Source of the DNA: an uncultured Eubacteriales bacterium
GTDB lineage: Bacteria > Bacillota > Clostridia > Christensenellales > Aristaeellaceae
Reading direction: 5' to 3'
Assembly (NCBI GenBank): GCA_900542445.1
Contig: UQNN01000016.1
Coordinates: 1 to 50,426 of the forward strand
Length of the DNA stretch: 50,426 nucleotides
The translations under genes were made by a program, and so were the position numbers. The notes below the pieces were generated by a model. The model worked only from the letters and a program-made list of their open reading frames with translations. It did no database searches and was not told the DNA's origin. Within the stretch, counting starts at the first letter, position 1, and each line of letters begins with the position of its first letter. This document shows, piece by piece, positions 40,151-48,491 of this stretch.

Positions 40151-41647
40151 TTATGCAAATCGGGTCAGGCCATCAAGCAGAGCGCCGAAAATGCCCTGCG
40201 CGCAGAAGCTGAGTGTGAGGTTGAGCGCGATAAAGCCGACAAGGCCGATCGCCGCGTAGACGTTGATCTTCACGCGGGCGTTGCGCTCCGGATGTTCGTG
40301 ATCCGGAATATACAGCTGCATCGTCGTGCCCAGAAAGTAATAGGCGTTGAGCAGTGTGGAAACGGCCAGCGCGCACAGGGCGATCACCGTGTGCCGCCCG
40401 CCCGTCATCACCGCCGCCTGCGCCATCGTCACCTTGGTGATGAAGACGCTCAGCATCGGCACGCCGACCAGATTCGCCGCGCCCAGCGTAAACGCCGCCG
40501 CCGCCAGCGGGCTGCGGTAGAAGCCGCCGCGCAAATCTTTGCGCAGATGCGTGTCGCCGGAAGCGTGGTCGAGCGTGTGCGCGGAGATGAACAGCATGGA
40601 CTTCGTCGCCGAGTGCGCCAGCGTATGCCACAGCGCGCAGAGAATGCCCAGCTCGTTGCCCAGGCCCAGCGCCGCGAAGATGTATCCAATCTGCGCGACG
40701 GAGGAATACGCCACCATCATGCGTGTCGTCTTGGCACGCATGGCGTTGACCGAACCGGCGATCATACCGATCGCGCCGAAGACGAACAGCACGTCGCAGA
40801 TGCCCAGCGAACGGATCACGTCAAAGCCGATGACGCGCACATATACCTTGATCAACAGGAAGATATAGCCCTTGGAAACGATGCTGGAGAGCATCGCGGA
40901 TCCGCTCGGCGTGCTGTTGGAATAGGCAGCGGGCAGCCACTTGTCAAACGGGAACAGCGCGCACTTCATCGCAAGGCCCACGCTGATGAGGCTGACCACC
41001 ACCGTCAGCGGCACGTGATACTGGCCGCTCGCCGCCAGCGCGACGACGCTCTCGTGGATGTTGACCATCAGCAGATGGCCGGTAATCGTGTAGAGAATGA
41101 CGATGCCGATGAGGAACAGGCTCGAACCGAGCAGGTTCATCATCATGTATCGCACGCCCGCGACCAGCGCGCGCCCGTGCTGGCGCATCATCACCAGGCC
41201 CGCCGCCGCCAGCGTGTTGATTTCGATGAACACGTAAGCGGTGAACAGGTCGTTGGTGTAGACCAGCGCAATCAGCGAAAGCATGGTCAAATCCGTCAGG
41301 ATGCAATAGATATTATACTTGGTCGGCTCGATCTCCTTCTCCGAGCGGCGCATGCCGCCGAGGAACGAGAACAGAATGACCAGCAGAAACACCGTCAGCG
41401 ACACCGTTTCCAGCACGCCGACGCGGATTTCATTGCCCCACGGCGCGGGAAAGTGGCCCATCTTGTAGGCGTAGCTGTCTCCCGTCCGCAGGGTGTAGAT
41501 CATCACGCCGACGGTGAAGGCCAGATCCGCCGCAATCAGAAACAGCGTCGTGCGCCGCGCGCGCTTGCCGCTCATCACCGAGCTGGCGACCGCGCCCATC
41601 AGCGTCAGCAGGATGCTGAAGAAGGGGAAGTTCTGAACGAACTGCAC
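40151..41647 (-). CDS. MrpD-like antiporter subunit, copy 1
   Basis: A 498-residue Proton_antipo_M family protein that directly follows the MrpC-like gene, the normal place for MrpD. Conserved residues are Glu in YVFIEINTLAAAG, Lys in AMKCALFPFDKWLPAAYSNS and Lys in SVFITKVTMAQ. It ends 21 bp before the next antiporter gene. It probably exchanges Na+ for H+ as part of the complex; ion choice cannot be told from sequence. Confidence 0.9.
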   Translation of the reverse strand: MQFVQNFPFFSILLTLMGAVASSVMSGKRARRTTLFLIAADLAFTVGVMIYTLRTGDSYAYKMGHFPAPWGNEIRVGVLETVSLTVFLLVILFSFLGGMRRSEKEIEPTKYNIYCILTDLTMLSLIALVYTNDLFTAYVFIEINTLAAAGLVMMRQHGRALVAGVRYMMMNLLGSSLFLIGIVILYTITGHLLMVNIHESVVALAASGQYHVPLTVVVSLISVGLAMKCALFPFDKWLPAAYSNSTPSGSAMLSSIVSKGYIFLLIKVYVRVIGFDVIRSLGICDVLFVFGAIGMIAGSVNAMRAKTTRMMVAYSSVAQIGYIFAALGLGNELGILCALWHTLAHSATKSMLFISAHTLDHASGDTHLRKDLRGGFYRSPLAAAAFTLGAANLVGVPMLSVFITKVTMAQAAVMTGGRHTVIALCALAVSTLLNAYYFLGTTMQLYIPDHEHPERNARVKINVYAAIGLVGFIALNLTLSFCAQGIFGALLDGLTRFA

Positions 41648-41648
41648 G

Positions 41649-42023
41649 TTAGACCTCCTCCTTTCCCGAAAGCGCGATGATCTCGTCGAGGTTCAGCGTG
41701 TTGTAGCGATAATACAGCCGGATGGAAAGCGCCAGCATCAGCGCCGACACACTGACGGAAACGACAATGCCCGTCAGCACCAGACCGGCCGGAATCGGGT
41801 TGATATACGCCTCGACGGATTGAATGCCATCGACCACAATCGGCACGGTGCGCCCCTTGATGTAGCCCTGAGAAGCGAGGAAGAGGTACACGGCGGTATC
41901 CATGATATCCATGCCGATGATCTTTTTGATAAGGTTCTTGTTCAGCAGCATCGTGGAAAAGCCGATGCAGAACAGGATGACGGAAGCCGTCTCCTCGTAA
42001 TTGATCAGAAGTTTGCTCAACAT
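41649..42023 (-). CDS. MrpC/MnhC-like subunit (NuoK family)
   Basis: A 124-residue protein with three membrane helices (MLSKLLINYEETASVILFCI; GIDs of the NuoK type such as LIKKIIGMDIMDTAVYLFLA; LVLTGIVVSVSVSALMLALS). It matches NuoK/MrpC in size and layout. The start at 42023 follows GGAGAGGTG and lies two bases after the MrpB stop; the much longer upstream frame is not coding. It packs against the MrpD subunit in known complexes. Confidence 0.85.
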   Translation of the reverse strand: MLSKLLINYEETASVILFCIGFSTMLLNKNLIKKIIGMDIMDTAVYLFLASQGYIKGRTVPIVVDGIQSVEAYINPIPAGLVLTGIVVSVSVSALMLALSIRLYYRYNTLNLDEIIALSGKEEV

Positions 42024-42025
42024 CG

Positions 42026-43024
42026 TCACACCTCTCCTTTCCGGAACACCGCGTAGAAGGCATACATCGTGCAGGTGACGATGAGGCCGACGCAGATGTT
42101 CAGCACCAGAATCAAGCCGCTGGAGAGGATCGCGCCCGGCGTGCCGAGCGGGATGATGCTGTGGATATCGTTCGCGCCGGTATAGAACGAATAGCACTTG
42201 CTGGCCGCATAGGTGAGCAGCGAGCAGAGCACCACGCGCTGATACGTCTTGTACGTGAAGAACCGGCGGATATCCTTAAAGCCGAACGCGGTGACGTAAA
42301 TCATCAGACCCGCGCCCATGATCGCGCCGCCGGAGAAGCCGCCGCCCGGCGACAGATGGCCGTTTAAGACGACGTATATGCCCAGCAGAATGATGATCGG
42401 CGCCAGAATTTTGGCGGTCATCTGCAAAATGGCGTCGTGGCGCGGCTCGTAGAAGTTATCCGCGTGCGGCGCTTCCTTCATCGTGCGCGCCAGCTGGCTG
42501 TATTTTTCGCTTTCCGGGTCCAGACGAAGCAGGAAAAGCACCACCATCGCCGCCGTAAAGAGCACCGTGGATTCGCCCAGCGTATCAAACGCGCGGTAAT
42601 CCAGAATCATGCCGGTCACGATGTTGACCGCGCCCGTCTCCTGCAAGCCCTTTTCGATGTAGCGGGCGGAAACCTCGTTGTTGATCGGGTGATTCGGGCT
42701 GCCGAAGCTGGGCAGATTCGTCACCGTGAACATCAGCAGCACAATCATCGTCACGCAGATGAGCACGCACAGCGCGCAATACACGCCGCGTGAAACCCTG
42801 CTCACGTTGCGGCTGTTCCACTCGTGCAGACGGGCGGCGATTTCCTCTTCCTCCTGCCGCTCGCGCTCCAAGCGCACGCGGCGGGCGATATCCTCTTCAG
42901 TCTCGTGCGTCTCGGAAGGGGTCTCCTGCGTGCGCACCATGTCGCGCTCCAGCGCGTCGTTTTCAAAGTCGATGATTTCGGCCGTGCGGCGCTTGAGCTT
43001 TGCAAACCATTCAGGCGTTGCCAT
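42026..43024 (-). CDS. MrpB-like subunit with charged N-terminal extension
   Basis: A 332-residue protein. The C-terminal half carries the MnhB domain (GIYVVLNGHLSPGGGFSGGA, then GAGLMIYVTAFGF and GTPGAILSSGLILVLNICVG). The middle part (about 85-185, with FDTLGESTVLFTAAMVVLFL) matches the MbhE/MrpA C-terminal segment, so this looks like an MbhE-MrpB fusion. The first 75 residues are cytoplasmic, hydrophilic and highly charged (RRVRLERERQEEEEIAARLH), which is unusual for the family. ATG 43024 follows GGAGGT; it overlaps the upstream gene by 14 bp. Confidence 0.85.
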   Translation of the reverse strand: MATPEWFAKLKRRTAEIIDFENDALERDMVRTQETPSETHETEEDIARRVRLERERQEEEEIAARLHEWNSRNVSRVSRGVYCALCVLICVTMIVLLMFTVTNLPSFGSPNHPINNEVSARYIEKGLQETGAVNIVTGMILDYRAFDTLGESTVLFTAAMVVLFLLRLDPESEKYSQLARTMKEAPHADNFYEPRHDAILQMTAKILAPIIILLGIYVVLNGHLSPGGGFSGGAIMGAGLMIYVTAFGFKDIRRFFTYKTYQRVVLCSLLTYAASKCYSFYTGANDIHSIIPLGTPGAILSSGLILVLNICVGLIVTCTMYAFYAVFRKGEV

Positions 43025-43316
43025 TGTCCGCACCTCCGTCCTTCTCCTGCCGCTCATGGGCGCGGCGCACTTCGTTGCGCGCGTCGATGGCGTGAATCTT
43101 CTTGAGGGTCAGGAAGAACAGCAGGCTGGTGATGCCCGCGCCGACCGCCGCCTCCGTGATCGCCAGATCCGGCGATTCCAGCGTGATCCAGATGATCGAC
43201 ATGATCATCGAGTAGCCCATATAGATGATGACGCTGGTCAGCAGATTGCGCGTCAGGCACACGGCAATCGCGCACACAATCAGAAAAATCAGCATCATTT
43301 GCGTCACAATCGTCAT
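43011..43316 (-). CDS. MbhD/DUF4040-like subunit
   Basis: A 101-residue protein with three membrane helices and the DUF4040 motif SPDLAITEAAVGAGITSLLF. In classic Mrp systems this segment is part of MrpA; here, as in Mbh complexes, it is a separate small gene. It overlaps MrpG-like by four bases (ATGA) and the MrpB-like gene by 14 bases. Confidence 0.85.
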   Translation of the reverse strand: MTIVTQMMLIFLIVCAIAVCLTRNLLTSVIIYMGYSMIMSIIWITLESPDLAITEAAVGAGITSLLFFLTLKKIHAIDARNEVRRAHERQEKDGGADNGNA

Positions 43317-43684
43317 GCCTGTTCCTCCTCCGCGTGCGCGGTCTCTTCGCGCTCCTGCGCCAGAGATTTTTCATGCACGTTCATATACTGTCCGCGGTCC
43401 TCGTTCGTCTCCACCTCAAGGCGGCAGAGCAGATGGCTCGCCACCGGGGAGGCCAGCCACAGGAACACGACCACCAGCAGAATTTTCAGCGCCGTGAAGA
43501 AATCCGGCGCGCTGATGGCCAGGCCGATCAGGCAGAAGCTCACGCCCAGCGTGTCGTTGAGCGCGGCGGCATGCATGCGGTTGGCGGCATACTTGAGTTT
43601 GAACACGCCGTATACGCCGACGCAGCAGACGAACAGGCCGACCAGCATGAACGCCGCCGTCAAAATAAACCGAATCACGCTCAT
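43313..43684 (-). CDS. MrpG/MnhG-like subunit
   Basis: A 123-residue protein with three membrane helices and the MnhG motifs GVFKLKYAANRMHAAALNDT and LKILLVVVFLWLASPVASHL. A hydrophilic tail of about 35 residues (QEREETAHAEEEQA) exceeds the typical size. It overlaps both neighbours by four bases (ATGA). Confidence 0.87.
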   Translation of the reverse strand: MSVIRFILTAAFMLVGLFVCCVGVYGVFKLKYAANRMHAAALNDTLGVSFCLIGLAISAPDFFTALKILLVVVFLWLASPVASHLLCRLEVETNEDRGQYMNVHEKSLAQEREETAHAEEEQA

Positions 43685-44049
43685 TGCTGTTCACCCGCCT
43701 TTTCGCTCTGCACAAGGGTCTCCACCGGGTTGTCGTTCTTCGCGCCGAGCAGCTCCTGCTCGTGCTTGCGCTCGCGGTAAATGCCCGTGTAAACCTTGCA
43801 CAGCACCACCACGGACAGGAAGCTGATCATCGCGTAAATCAGCGCGATATCCGCCAGATACGCCTCGCCCAGATGCACGACGAACACCACCACCATGATG
43901 ATGGTCAGCGTGCCGATCATGTTGACGGCCATAACGCGGTCGGAAATGCGCGGGCCGAGGATGCAGCGCACCAGACACACCAGCGCCAGCAGCACCAGCA
44001 CCGCCAGCGAGCCGATGGTCAGCACGTCATAGCAGGTCTCAATGCTCAT
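43681..44049 (-). CDS. MrpF/MnhF-like subunit
   Basis: A 122-residue protein with three membrane helices and the MnhF motif LGPRISDRVMAVNMIGTLTI. The C-terminal 40 residues are hydrophilic. The start at 44049 follows GGAGG at a spacing of six and lies inside the end of the MrpE-like gene (11-bp overlap). The upstream part of the open frame is shadow. Confidence 0.87.
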   Translation of the reverse strand: MSIETCYDVLTIGSLAVLVLLALVCLVRCILGPRISDRVMAVNMIGTLTIIMVVVFVVHLGEAYLADIALIYAMISFLSVVVLCKVYTGIYRERKHEQELLGAKNDNPVETLVQSEKAGEQQ

Positions 44050-44656
44050 GCTCTTCCTCCTTCTCCGCATCCCCGTCGTTTTCGGGCGCTTCATTTTCGG
44101 CCGCTTCGTTTACCGTCGCGGTCGCTTGCGTTTCGGCTTCCGCCGCTTCATTCTCCGGCTGAACCTCGCCGGTCACGGAATCGGCCATAAATTCCTGCTT
44201 CTGCTCCATTTGAGAGAGCTTTTCCACAAAGACGCCGTTGTCGAGTCCGTCCACCATCGCCGCGTCGAGGCAGTGCACCAGATAATGGTCGCCCTCCAGC
44301 TGGCAGGTGATCGTGCCCGGCGTCAGCGTGATGGAATCGGCCAGCACAACGCGGTGGCGCGTTTCCTTCAGCCCGCTTTCAAAATGCACGAGCTGAGGCT
44401 GCGGCTCAAAGTTTTTGTCCAGAATCATCTTCATGACCGTGACATTGGCCTTGAAAATCTCCGCCAGCAGCGTCGCCCCGTAGCAAATCGTTGTGGGAAG
44501 TCTGCGCAGATAATGGAGATCCTTCTTGAAGCCGTAGCCCATGAATCGGCAGCTGAACGCATACAGCGCGGCGGCGAAAATCACGCCGAATATGCCGATT
44601 TCCGTGGTCCACTTGCCGTTGAGAATCACCCACAGCGCAAAATAGACGATGAACAT
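44039..44656 (-). CDS. MrpE/MnhE-like subunit with acidic C-terminal tail
   Basis: A 205-residue protein starting MFIVYFALWVILNGKWTTEI, with the MnhE core ATLLAEIFKANVTVMKMILD, DSITLTPGTITCQLEGDHYL and VHCLDAAM. Classic MnhE ends near residue 150; here a tail of about 50 residues rich in Glu and Ala follows (NEAAEAETQATATVNEAAEN). ATG 44656 is chosen for GGAGG seven bases upstream. It is the first gene of the antiporter operon, about 95 bases after the predicted transcription start. Confidence 0.87.
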   Translation of the reverse strand: MFIVYFALWVILNGKWTTEIGIFGVIFAAALYAFSCRFMGYGFKKDLHYLRRLPTTICYGATLLAEIFKANVTVMKMILDKNFEPQPQLVHFESGLKETRHRVVLADSITLTPGTITCQLEGDHYLVHCLDAAMVDGLDNGVFVEKLSQMEQKQEFMADSVTGEVQPENEAAEAETQATATVNEAAENEAPENDGDAEKEEEHEH

Positions 44657-44758
44657 GCAAATCCTCCATTCACCCATATACCCAACAAAGCAGCCCGCCT
44701 CCGGGAAGGAAACAGGCCGCTTTTTCACGGGCGCAAAAGCCCGTCGGTGTATGTGTTT

Positions 44759-44787
44759 ATTGTAATCGGGACAGGGTATCTTGTCAA
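44759..44787 (-). promoter_or_regulatory. promoter of the Mrp-like operon
   Basis: On the minus strand, TTGACA (complement of 44782-44787) and TACAAT (complement of 44759-44764) are separated by 17 bases. The leader of about 95 bases contains an ACGGGC/GCCCGT hairpin (44727-44744). Confidence 0.8.
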
Positions 44788-44966
44788 CCGCCATGGGGAC
44801 GATTTTCAGCACTTTAATATGTAAGAATCTGGCTTATATCATACAGATTTCTTAATGCGCGTTTTTATAAAAAAATCCAATAAAACTGTATATACGTTCG
44901 GGGTTCTATCCCGGCAGGCCGCGGCATATGCTCTCTCAGATTAAAAACGAAAGGGAGGGCTGCCCC

Positions 44967-45368
44967 TTGATCGCCAGAACAGAGACACATACCGATCGCG
45001 AGCGCATTCTCGCACTTCTTTCCCCGCGCAGCACGGACGCGTGCGTGCGCCAGGTCTTTTCCGACATCGACGAAATCAACCGCCTGATGGAATACTACTC
45101 TTTCAGAACGCCCCAGCTGGCCGACCGCTTTGCCGACCTGCTCGAAGGCCGTTACCGCTATGAGATTTTCGCCATCTACGGCCCGTCGCTGCTACTGCGC
45201 AAGAGCAGCGACAGCAGCTATCTGCGGCTGGATCAGCTGCTTTCCTCGCTGATCCGCGTTGCCGTGCTGCGCCTGTGCTGCGAGGGCATTTATTCCCTCA
45301 CCTCTTCGCAGATCGCCAGCGGCGACGGGCTGCTGTATCTCGCCCTGCAAAAACAAATCGCGGGGTAA
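44967..45368 (+). CDS. uncharacterised 133-aa helical protein
   Basis: A protein with no recognised domain, mostly helical and cytoplasmic (ERILALLSPRSTDACVRQVF, then DIDEINRLMEYYSFRTPQLA and LRLDQLLSSLIRVAVLRLCC). TTG 44967 is preferred because AAAGGGAGG lies nine bases upstream; the frame also has an ATG at 44928 without such a site. It diverges from the Mrp-like operon. The 154-bp stretch upstream (44813-44966) is AT-rich and holds only promoter-like boxes such as TATATAC near 44892. Confidence 0.6.
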   Translation: MIARTETHTDRERILALLSPRSTDACVRQVFSDIDEINRLMEYYSFRTPQLADRFADLLEGRYRYEIFAIYGPSLLLRKSSDSSYLRLDQLLSSLIRVAVLRLCCEGIYSLTSSQIASGDGLLYLALQKQIAG

Positions 45369-45533
45369 AGGGGTTACGTTGGGGCTTCGCCCCAAACCCC
45401 GCCAAGAACCTGAGGTTCTTGGATTTCCCATAACTTAAAAGCCCATTGCACGGATATTTCCGTACAATGGGCTTTTATTGTGAGGGTGCAGGGGAATCAT
45501 TCCCCTGCCGGGGCTTGGGGCAGCGCCCCAACG
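45369..45533. repeat. hairpin-rich spacer with terminators
   Basis: Consecutive perfect hairpins fill this spacer. TTGGGGC/GCCCCAA (45379-45395) belongs to the same family as 13659-13680. CCAAGAACC/GGTTCTTGG is at 45402-45422. AAAAGCCCATTG/CAATGGGCTTTT (about 45437-45476) is a 12-bp stem with flanking A/T runs and acts as a bidirectional terminator. GCAGGGGAAT/ATTCCCCTGC is at about 45487-45507. It separates the convergent orphan gene and the aminotransferase pair. No gene is seen. Confidence 0.7.
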
Positions 45534-46379
45534 TCAAATTCCCGCTTCCTTCTTCATCTCGCGCTGATAACCGTCGCGAATGCGCGCAAACGTCTTTTCG
45601 TCCTTGCAGCCGACCTTTTTGCCGTCGATTTCGCCAATGCGGCAGGTCAGCGCGCTGGAGCTGGAGAAGAAAATCTCGTCCGCATCCATCATCTCGTCAA
45701 GCGTGAACGGCTCTTCGACAACCGGAATGCCTTCTTGCTTGCAGATGTTCAGGATGTGCGCGCGCGTAATGCCCGGCAGAATCAGTTCGTCACAGGGCGC
45801 GGTATACAGCGTGCCGTCCTTGATGATGTGCACGTTGGAGTGCGAGCACTCCGTCACGCGTTCGCCGCGATGGAAAATCGCCTCGTCGCAGCCGGCCTGC
45901 ATCGCCTTTTCGTTCGCCATGACGGCAGGCAGCAGGTTGATCGTCTTAATGTTGCAGTAGAAGAAGCGCTTGTCCTCCACGGTGATGCACTTGTACACGC
46001 CGAACGGATCGCGCATTTTGCTCGGCCGTACAAACGCCCAGATGCTCGGCTTATCGCCCGCGCCCGCATACGGATGGTTGCGCATGCCCACGCCGCGCGT
46101 CACCTGCCAGTAAAGAAAGAGCACGTCGCCCTCCACCTGATCGACAAGGCCCTGAAGCATCCGCTTCATCTCCGCCTTTTCCATCGGAATCTCGATGTCG
46201 ATCAGCTTCGCGCTACGATAAATGCGGTCGATATGGTCGTCAAAGGCCATCGGCACATGGTTCACCACACAGGTTGCGTCGTAAACGCCGTCGCCGAAAT
46301 AGCAGGCGCGGTCGTTCATGGGCACCATCATCTCTTCGATGGGCGCGGTTTTGCCGTTGTAATATGCGATATTTTTCAT
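45534..46379 (-). CDS. class IV aminotransferase, second of a tandem pair
   Basis: A 281-residue PLP enzyme of the class IV family (branched-chain or D-amino-acid aminotransferase, or 4-amino-4-deoxychorismate lyase). CYFGDGVYDA near the N-terminus, the catalytic Lys in CNIKTINLLPAVMANEKA, the ECSHSNVHIIKDGTLYTAP loop and LPGITRAHILNICKQEGIPV are all typical. D-alanine-type aminotransferase is the best guess, but fold type alone does not fix the substrate. The start at 46379 follows AGGCGG. It lies 25 bp after its paralog and is probably co-transcribed. Confidence 0.87.
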   Translation of the reverse strand: MKNIAYYNGKTAPIEEMMVPMNDRACYFGDGVYDATCVVNHVPMAFDDHIDRIYRSAKLIDIEIPMEKAEMKRMLQGLVDQVEGDVLFLYWQVTRGVGMRNHPYAGAGDKPSIWAFVRPSKMRDPFGVYKCITVEDKRFFYCNIKTINLLPAVMANEKAMQAGCDEAIFHRGERVTECSHSNVHIIKDGTLYTAPCDELILPGITRAHILNICKQEGIPVVEEPFTLDEMMDADEIFFSSSSALTCRIGEIDGKKVGCKDEKTFARIRDGYQREMKKEAGI

Positions 46380-46404
46380 ACTTATCCGCCTTTCTATGGG
46401 GATT

Positions 46405-47259
46405 TTACCCCTTAATCTGCCGCACTTCCTCCAGTGCCTCGTTCCATGCCGCTTTTTGAATTCTGGCAATCCGTTCGGGATCGCGGCCGCCGACCTTTTG
46501 GCCGTCGATTTCCTCAATCCGGCAGCACAGCGCGCTGGCGCTGGTGAAGAAGATTTCGTCCGCCTCCATCATCTCCTGCACGGTAAACGGCTCTTCAATC
46601 ACCGGAATGCCCATCGCTTTGCACTGGGCGATGCGGTGCGCACGCGTGATGCCCGGCAGAATCAGGTTGTCGCAGGGCGCGGTTTTCAGCGCGCCGTCTT
46701 TCAGTATATGCACGTTGGAATGCGCGCATTCGGTCACGCGGTCGCCGCGGTGGAGAATCGTTTCGTCGCAGCCTGCTTCCTCCGCCCGCTGGGTGTAAAT
46801 AACCGCCGGCAGAAGGTTGATCGTCTTGATGTCGCAATGGAAATAGCGCGTATCTTCCATCGTGATGGCCTTGTAGCTCCTGTCCATCGGATCGAGCATA
46901 TCCGGCTTGACCCACACCCACAGGCTTGGCGTATTGCCCGCAAAGCGGTACGCGTGGCCGCGCATGCCTACGCCGCGCGTCGCCTGCACATAGGCCATCG
47001 CGTCCGGGCTGTCGATTTTCCTGCAAAAGTCGAGCACCATTGCCCGAAGCTCTTCAAACGGCATGGGAATATCGATTTCGATCTTCTTCGCGCTGCGGTA
47101 GAAGCGGCGCAGATGGTCGTCCAGCTGGAGCGGCACATGATCGACGGTAAACATCGCGTCATACACGCCGTCGCCGAAATAGCTGCTGCGCTCGTTCATG
47201 GGGATCATCATATCCTCAATCAAGGAAATTTTTCCGTTGTAATAAGCAATATTTTCCAC
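46405..47259 (-). CDS. class IV aminotransferase, first of a tandem pair
   Basis: A 284-residue PLP enzyme with the same motif order as its downstream neighbour: SYFGDGVYDA, catalytic Lys in CDIKTINLLPAVIYTQRA, ECAHSNVHILKDGALKTAP and LPGITRAHRIAQCKAMGIPV. The two proteins are clearly similar along their whole length but differ at many positions, so this is an older tandem duplication. The start is GTG 47259 with AAAGGAG seven bases upstream. It is driven by a consensus promoter at 47298-47326. Confidence 0.88.
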   Translation of the reverse strand: MENIAYYNGKISLIEDMMIPMNERSSYFGDGVYDAMFTVDHVPLQLDDHLRRFYRSAKKIEIDIPMPFEELRAMVLDFCRKIDSPDAMAYVQATRGVGMRGHAYRFAGNTPSLWVWVKPDMLDPMDRSYKAITMEDTRYFHCDIKTINLLPAVIYTQRAEEAGCDETILHRGDRVTECAHSNVHILKDGALKTAPCDNLILPGITRAHRIAQCKAMGIPVIEEPFTVQEMMEADEIFFTSASALCCRIEEIDGQKVGGRDPERIARIQKAAWNEALEEVRQIKG

Positions 47260-47297
47260 GCTGCAATCTCCTTTGATTTCCGTGCTTGACGGCTTTT

Positions 47298-47326
47298 ATA
47301 ATACGCTGAAATCGAGCGTTTGTCAA
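47298..47326 (-). promoter_or_regulatory. promoter of the aminotransferase pair
   Basis: On the minus strand, TTGACA (complement of 47321-47326) and TATTAT (complement of 47298-47303) are spaced by 17 bases, 39 bases before the GTG start. The rest of the 350-bp gap (47327-47609) holds a rightward extended -10 (TGGTATAAT, 47475-47483) for the glycosyltransferase gene and no visible coding region. Confidence 0.8.
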
Positions 47327-47609
47327 ACGTTTTTCCGCCCGTTTTCCTTCATTTTTCAAGGAAATTCGGTTTATTTTCTTTCGTTTCTGCATCTCAGAAA
47401 TTTGCATTGTGCAAAGTCGCTTTCAAAAAGCCTTCACGGCGCGCACTTTTCTTCTTTTTCTTTGGCTGCGTCTATGGTATAATAACCAAAGCGGCCTGAT
47501 AACGTTTGCGTGTTCGCCGCAATCCGTCGCCCCCACGCAGTTCCGCACCCGCGGATGTTTTTTGCGCAATTTTCCATCAATCAAACAAAGGATCGGAGGT
47601 CTCGCGCGT

Positions 47610-48419
47610 ATGGAAAGCCCGCTCGTCTCCATCATCGTGCCCATCTACAATTCCGCCATGGACATGGTTCCGTGCCTGGAAAGCATCAAACGCCAGCGCT
47701 ATGAAAACCTGGAAGTGCTGCTCGTCAACGACGGTTCCAGCGATGCCAGCCTTGAAATCTGCCGGATGTATGCGCGGCTCGATCCACGCGTCATCATCAT
47801 CGATAAGGAAAATACCGGCGTTTCCGGCACGCGCAACGTCGCCATTGAGCGCGCAAAGGGCAAATATCTGCAATTCGTGGATTCTGACGATCAGCTCGAC
47901 CCGAACGCCACGCGCCTGCTGGTGGAAGCCGCCGAGGAAACAGGCGCCGATCTGGTCATCTGCAATTACTGCTCCGTCATGCCGGACGGCAAGACGACCG
48001 TGCACGGCTTCATGCAGCCGTATACCAAAATGGATAAAGCGCAGTTTGCCCGCTGCCTGATGGAAGAGCCCGCGAGCTTCTACTACGGCGTGATGTGGAA
48101 CAAACTCTACCGCCGGGAGATCATCATGGCGCACGACATCCGCTGCGACGAGGAATTCACCTGGTCGGAAGACATGCTCTTCAACCTCTCTTACATCCGC
48201 TATGCTGAAAGCTTTTATGCCATCCGCACCCCGCTGTATTATTACGCCCGCCACCGCAAGCATTCGCTCAGCGCTTCGGTCAATCCGGCGCAGGTGGTGA
48301 CGACAAAGGCTTCGCTTTTCAAATACTACAAGGAGCTGTACGTGCAGCTGGGGCTGTACGATCAATATAAGCTCCAGATTTACAGCTATCTCGTCGCCAC
48401 GGCGAGAGATTTGGATTAA
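47610..48419 (+). CDS. family 2 glycosyltransferase
   Basis: A 269-residue GT-A fold enzyme. SPLVSIIVPIYNSAMDMVPC gives the nucleotide-binding start, VLLVNDGSSDAS the first Asp pair, NTGVSGTRNVAIERAKGKYL the family core and FVDSDDQLDP the DXD-type metal site. The C-terminal part (MWNKLYRREII; EDMLFNLSYI) matches the capsule/teichoic acid type GT2 group. ATG 47610 is chosen for CGGAGGT nine bases upstream and because it begins the conserved fold; the frame is open from 47409. It probably adds a sugar to a cell-surface polymer. It stands alone. Confidence 0.9.
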   Translation: MESPLVSIIVPIYNSAMDMVPCLESIKRQRYENLEVLLVNDGSSDASLEICRMYARLDPRVIIIDKENTGVSGTRNVAIERAKGKYLQFVDSDDQLDPNATRLLVEAAEETGADLVICNYCSVMPDGKTTVHGFMQPYTKMDKAQFARCLMEEPASFYYGVMWNKLYRREIIMAHDIRCDEEFTWSEDMLFNLSYIRYAESFYAIRTPLYYYARHRKHSLSASVNPAQVVTTKASLFKYYKELYVQLGLYDQYKLQIYSYLVATARDLD

Positions 48420-48491
48420 CGCCTTTCTTTTTTAAAAAAGCGGTCACTTTTTCCTCTCCCCCATCGTCTAATCAGTAAGAAGGTGAACAAC

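Noticed and set aside
38696..41680. Very long plus-strand open frame (994 codons) opposite two antiporter genes
   Set aside because: The translation is rich in His, Arg and Gln with no domain, while the minus strand encodes clear membrane transporters with ribosome-binding sites. It is an antisense shadow in GC-rich DNA.
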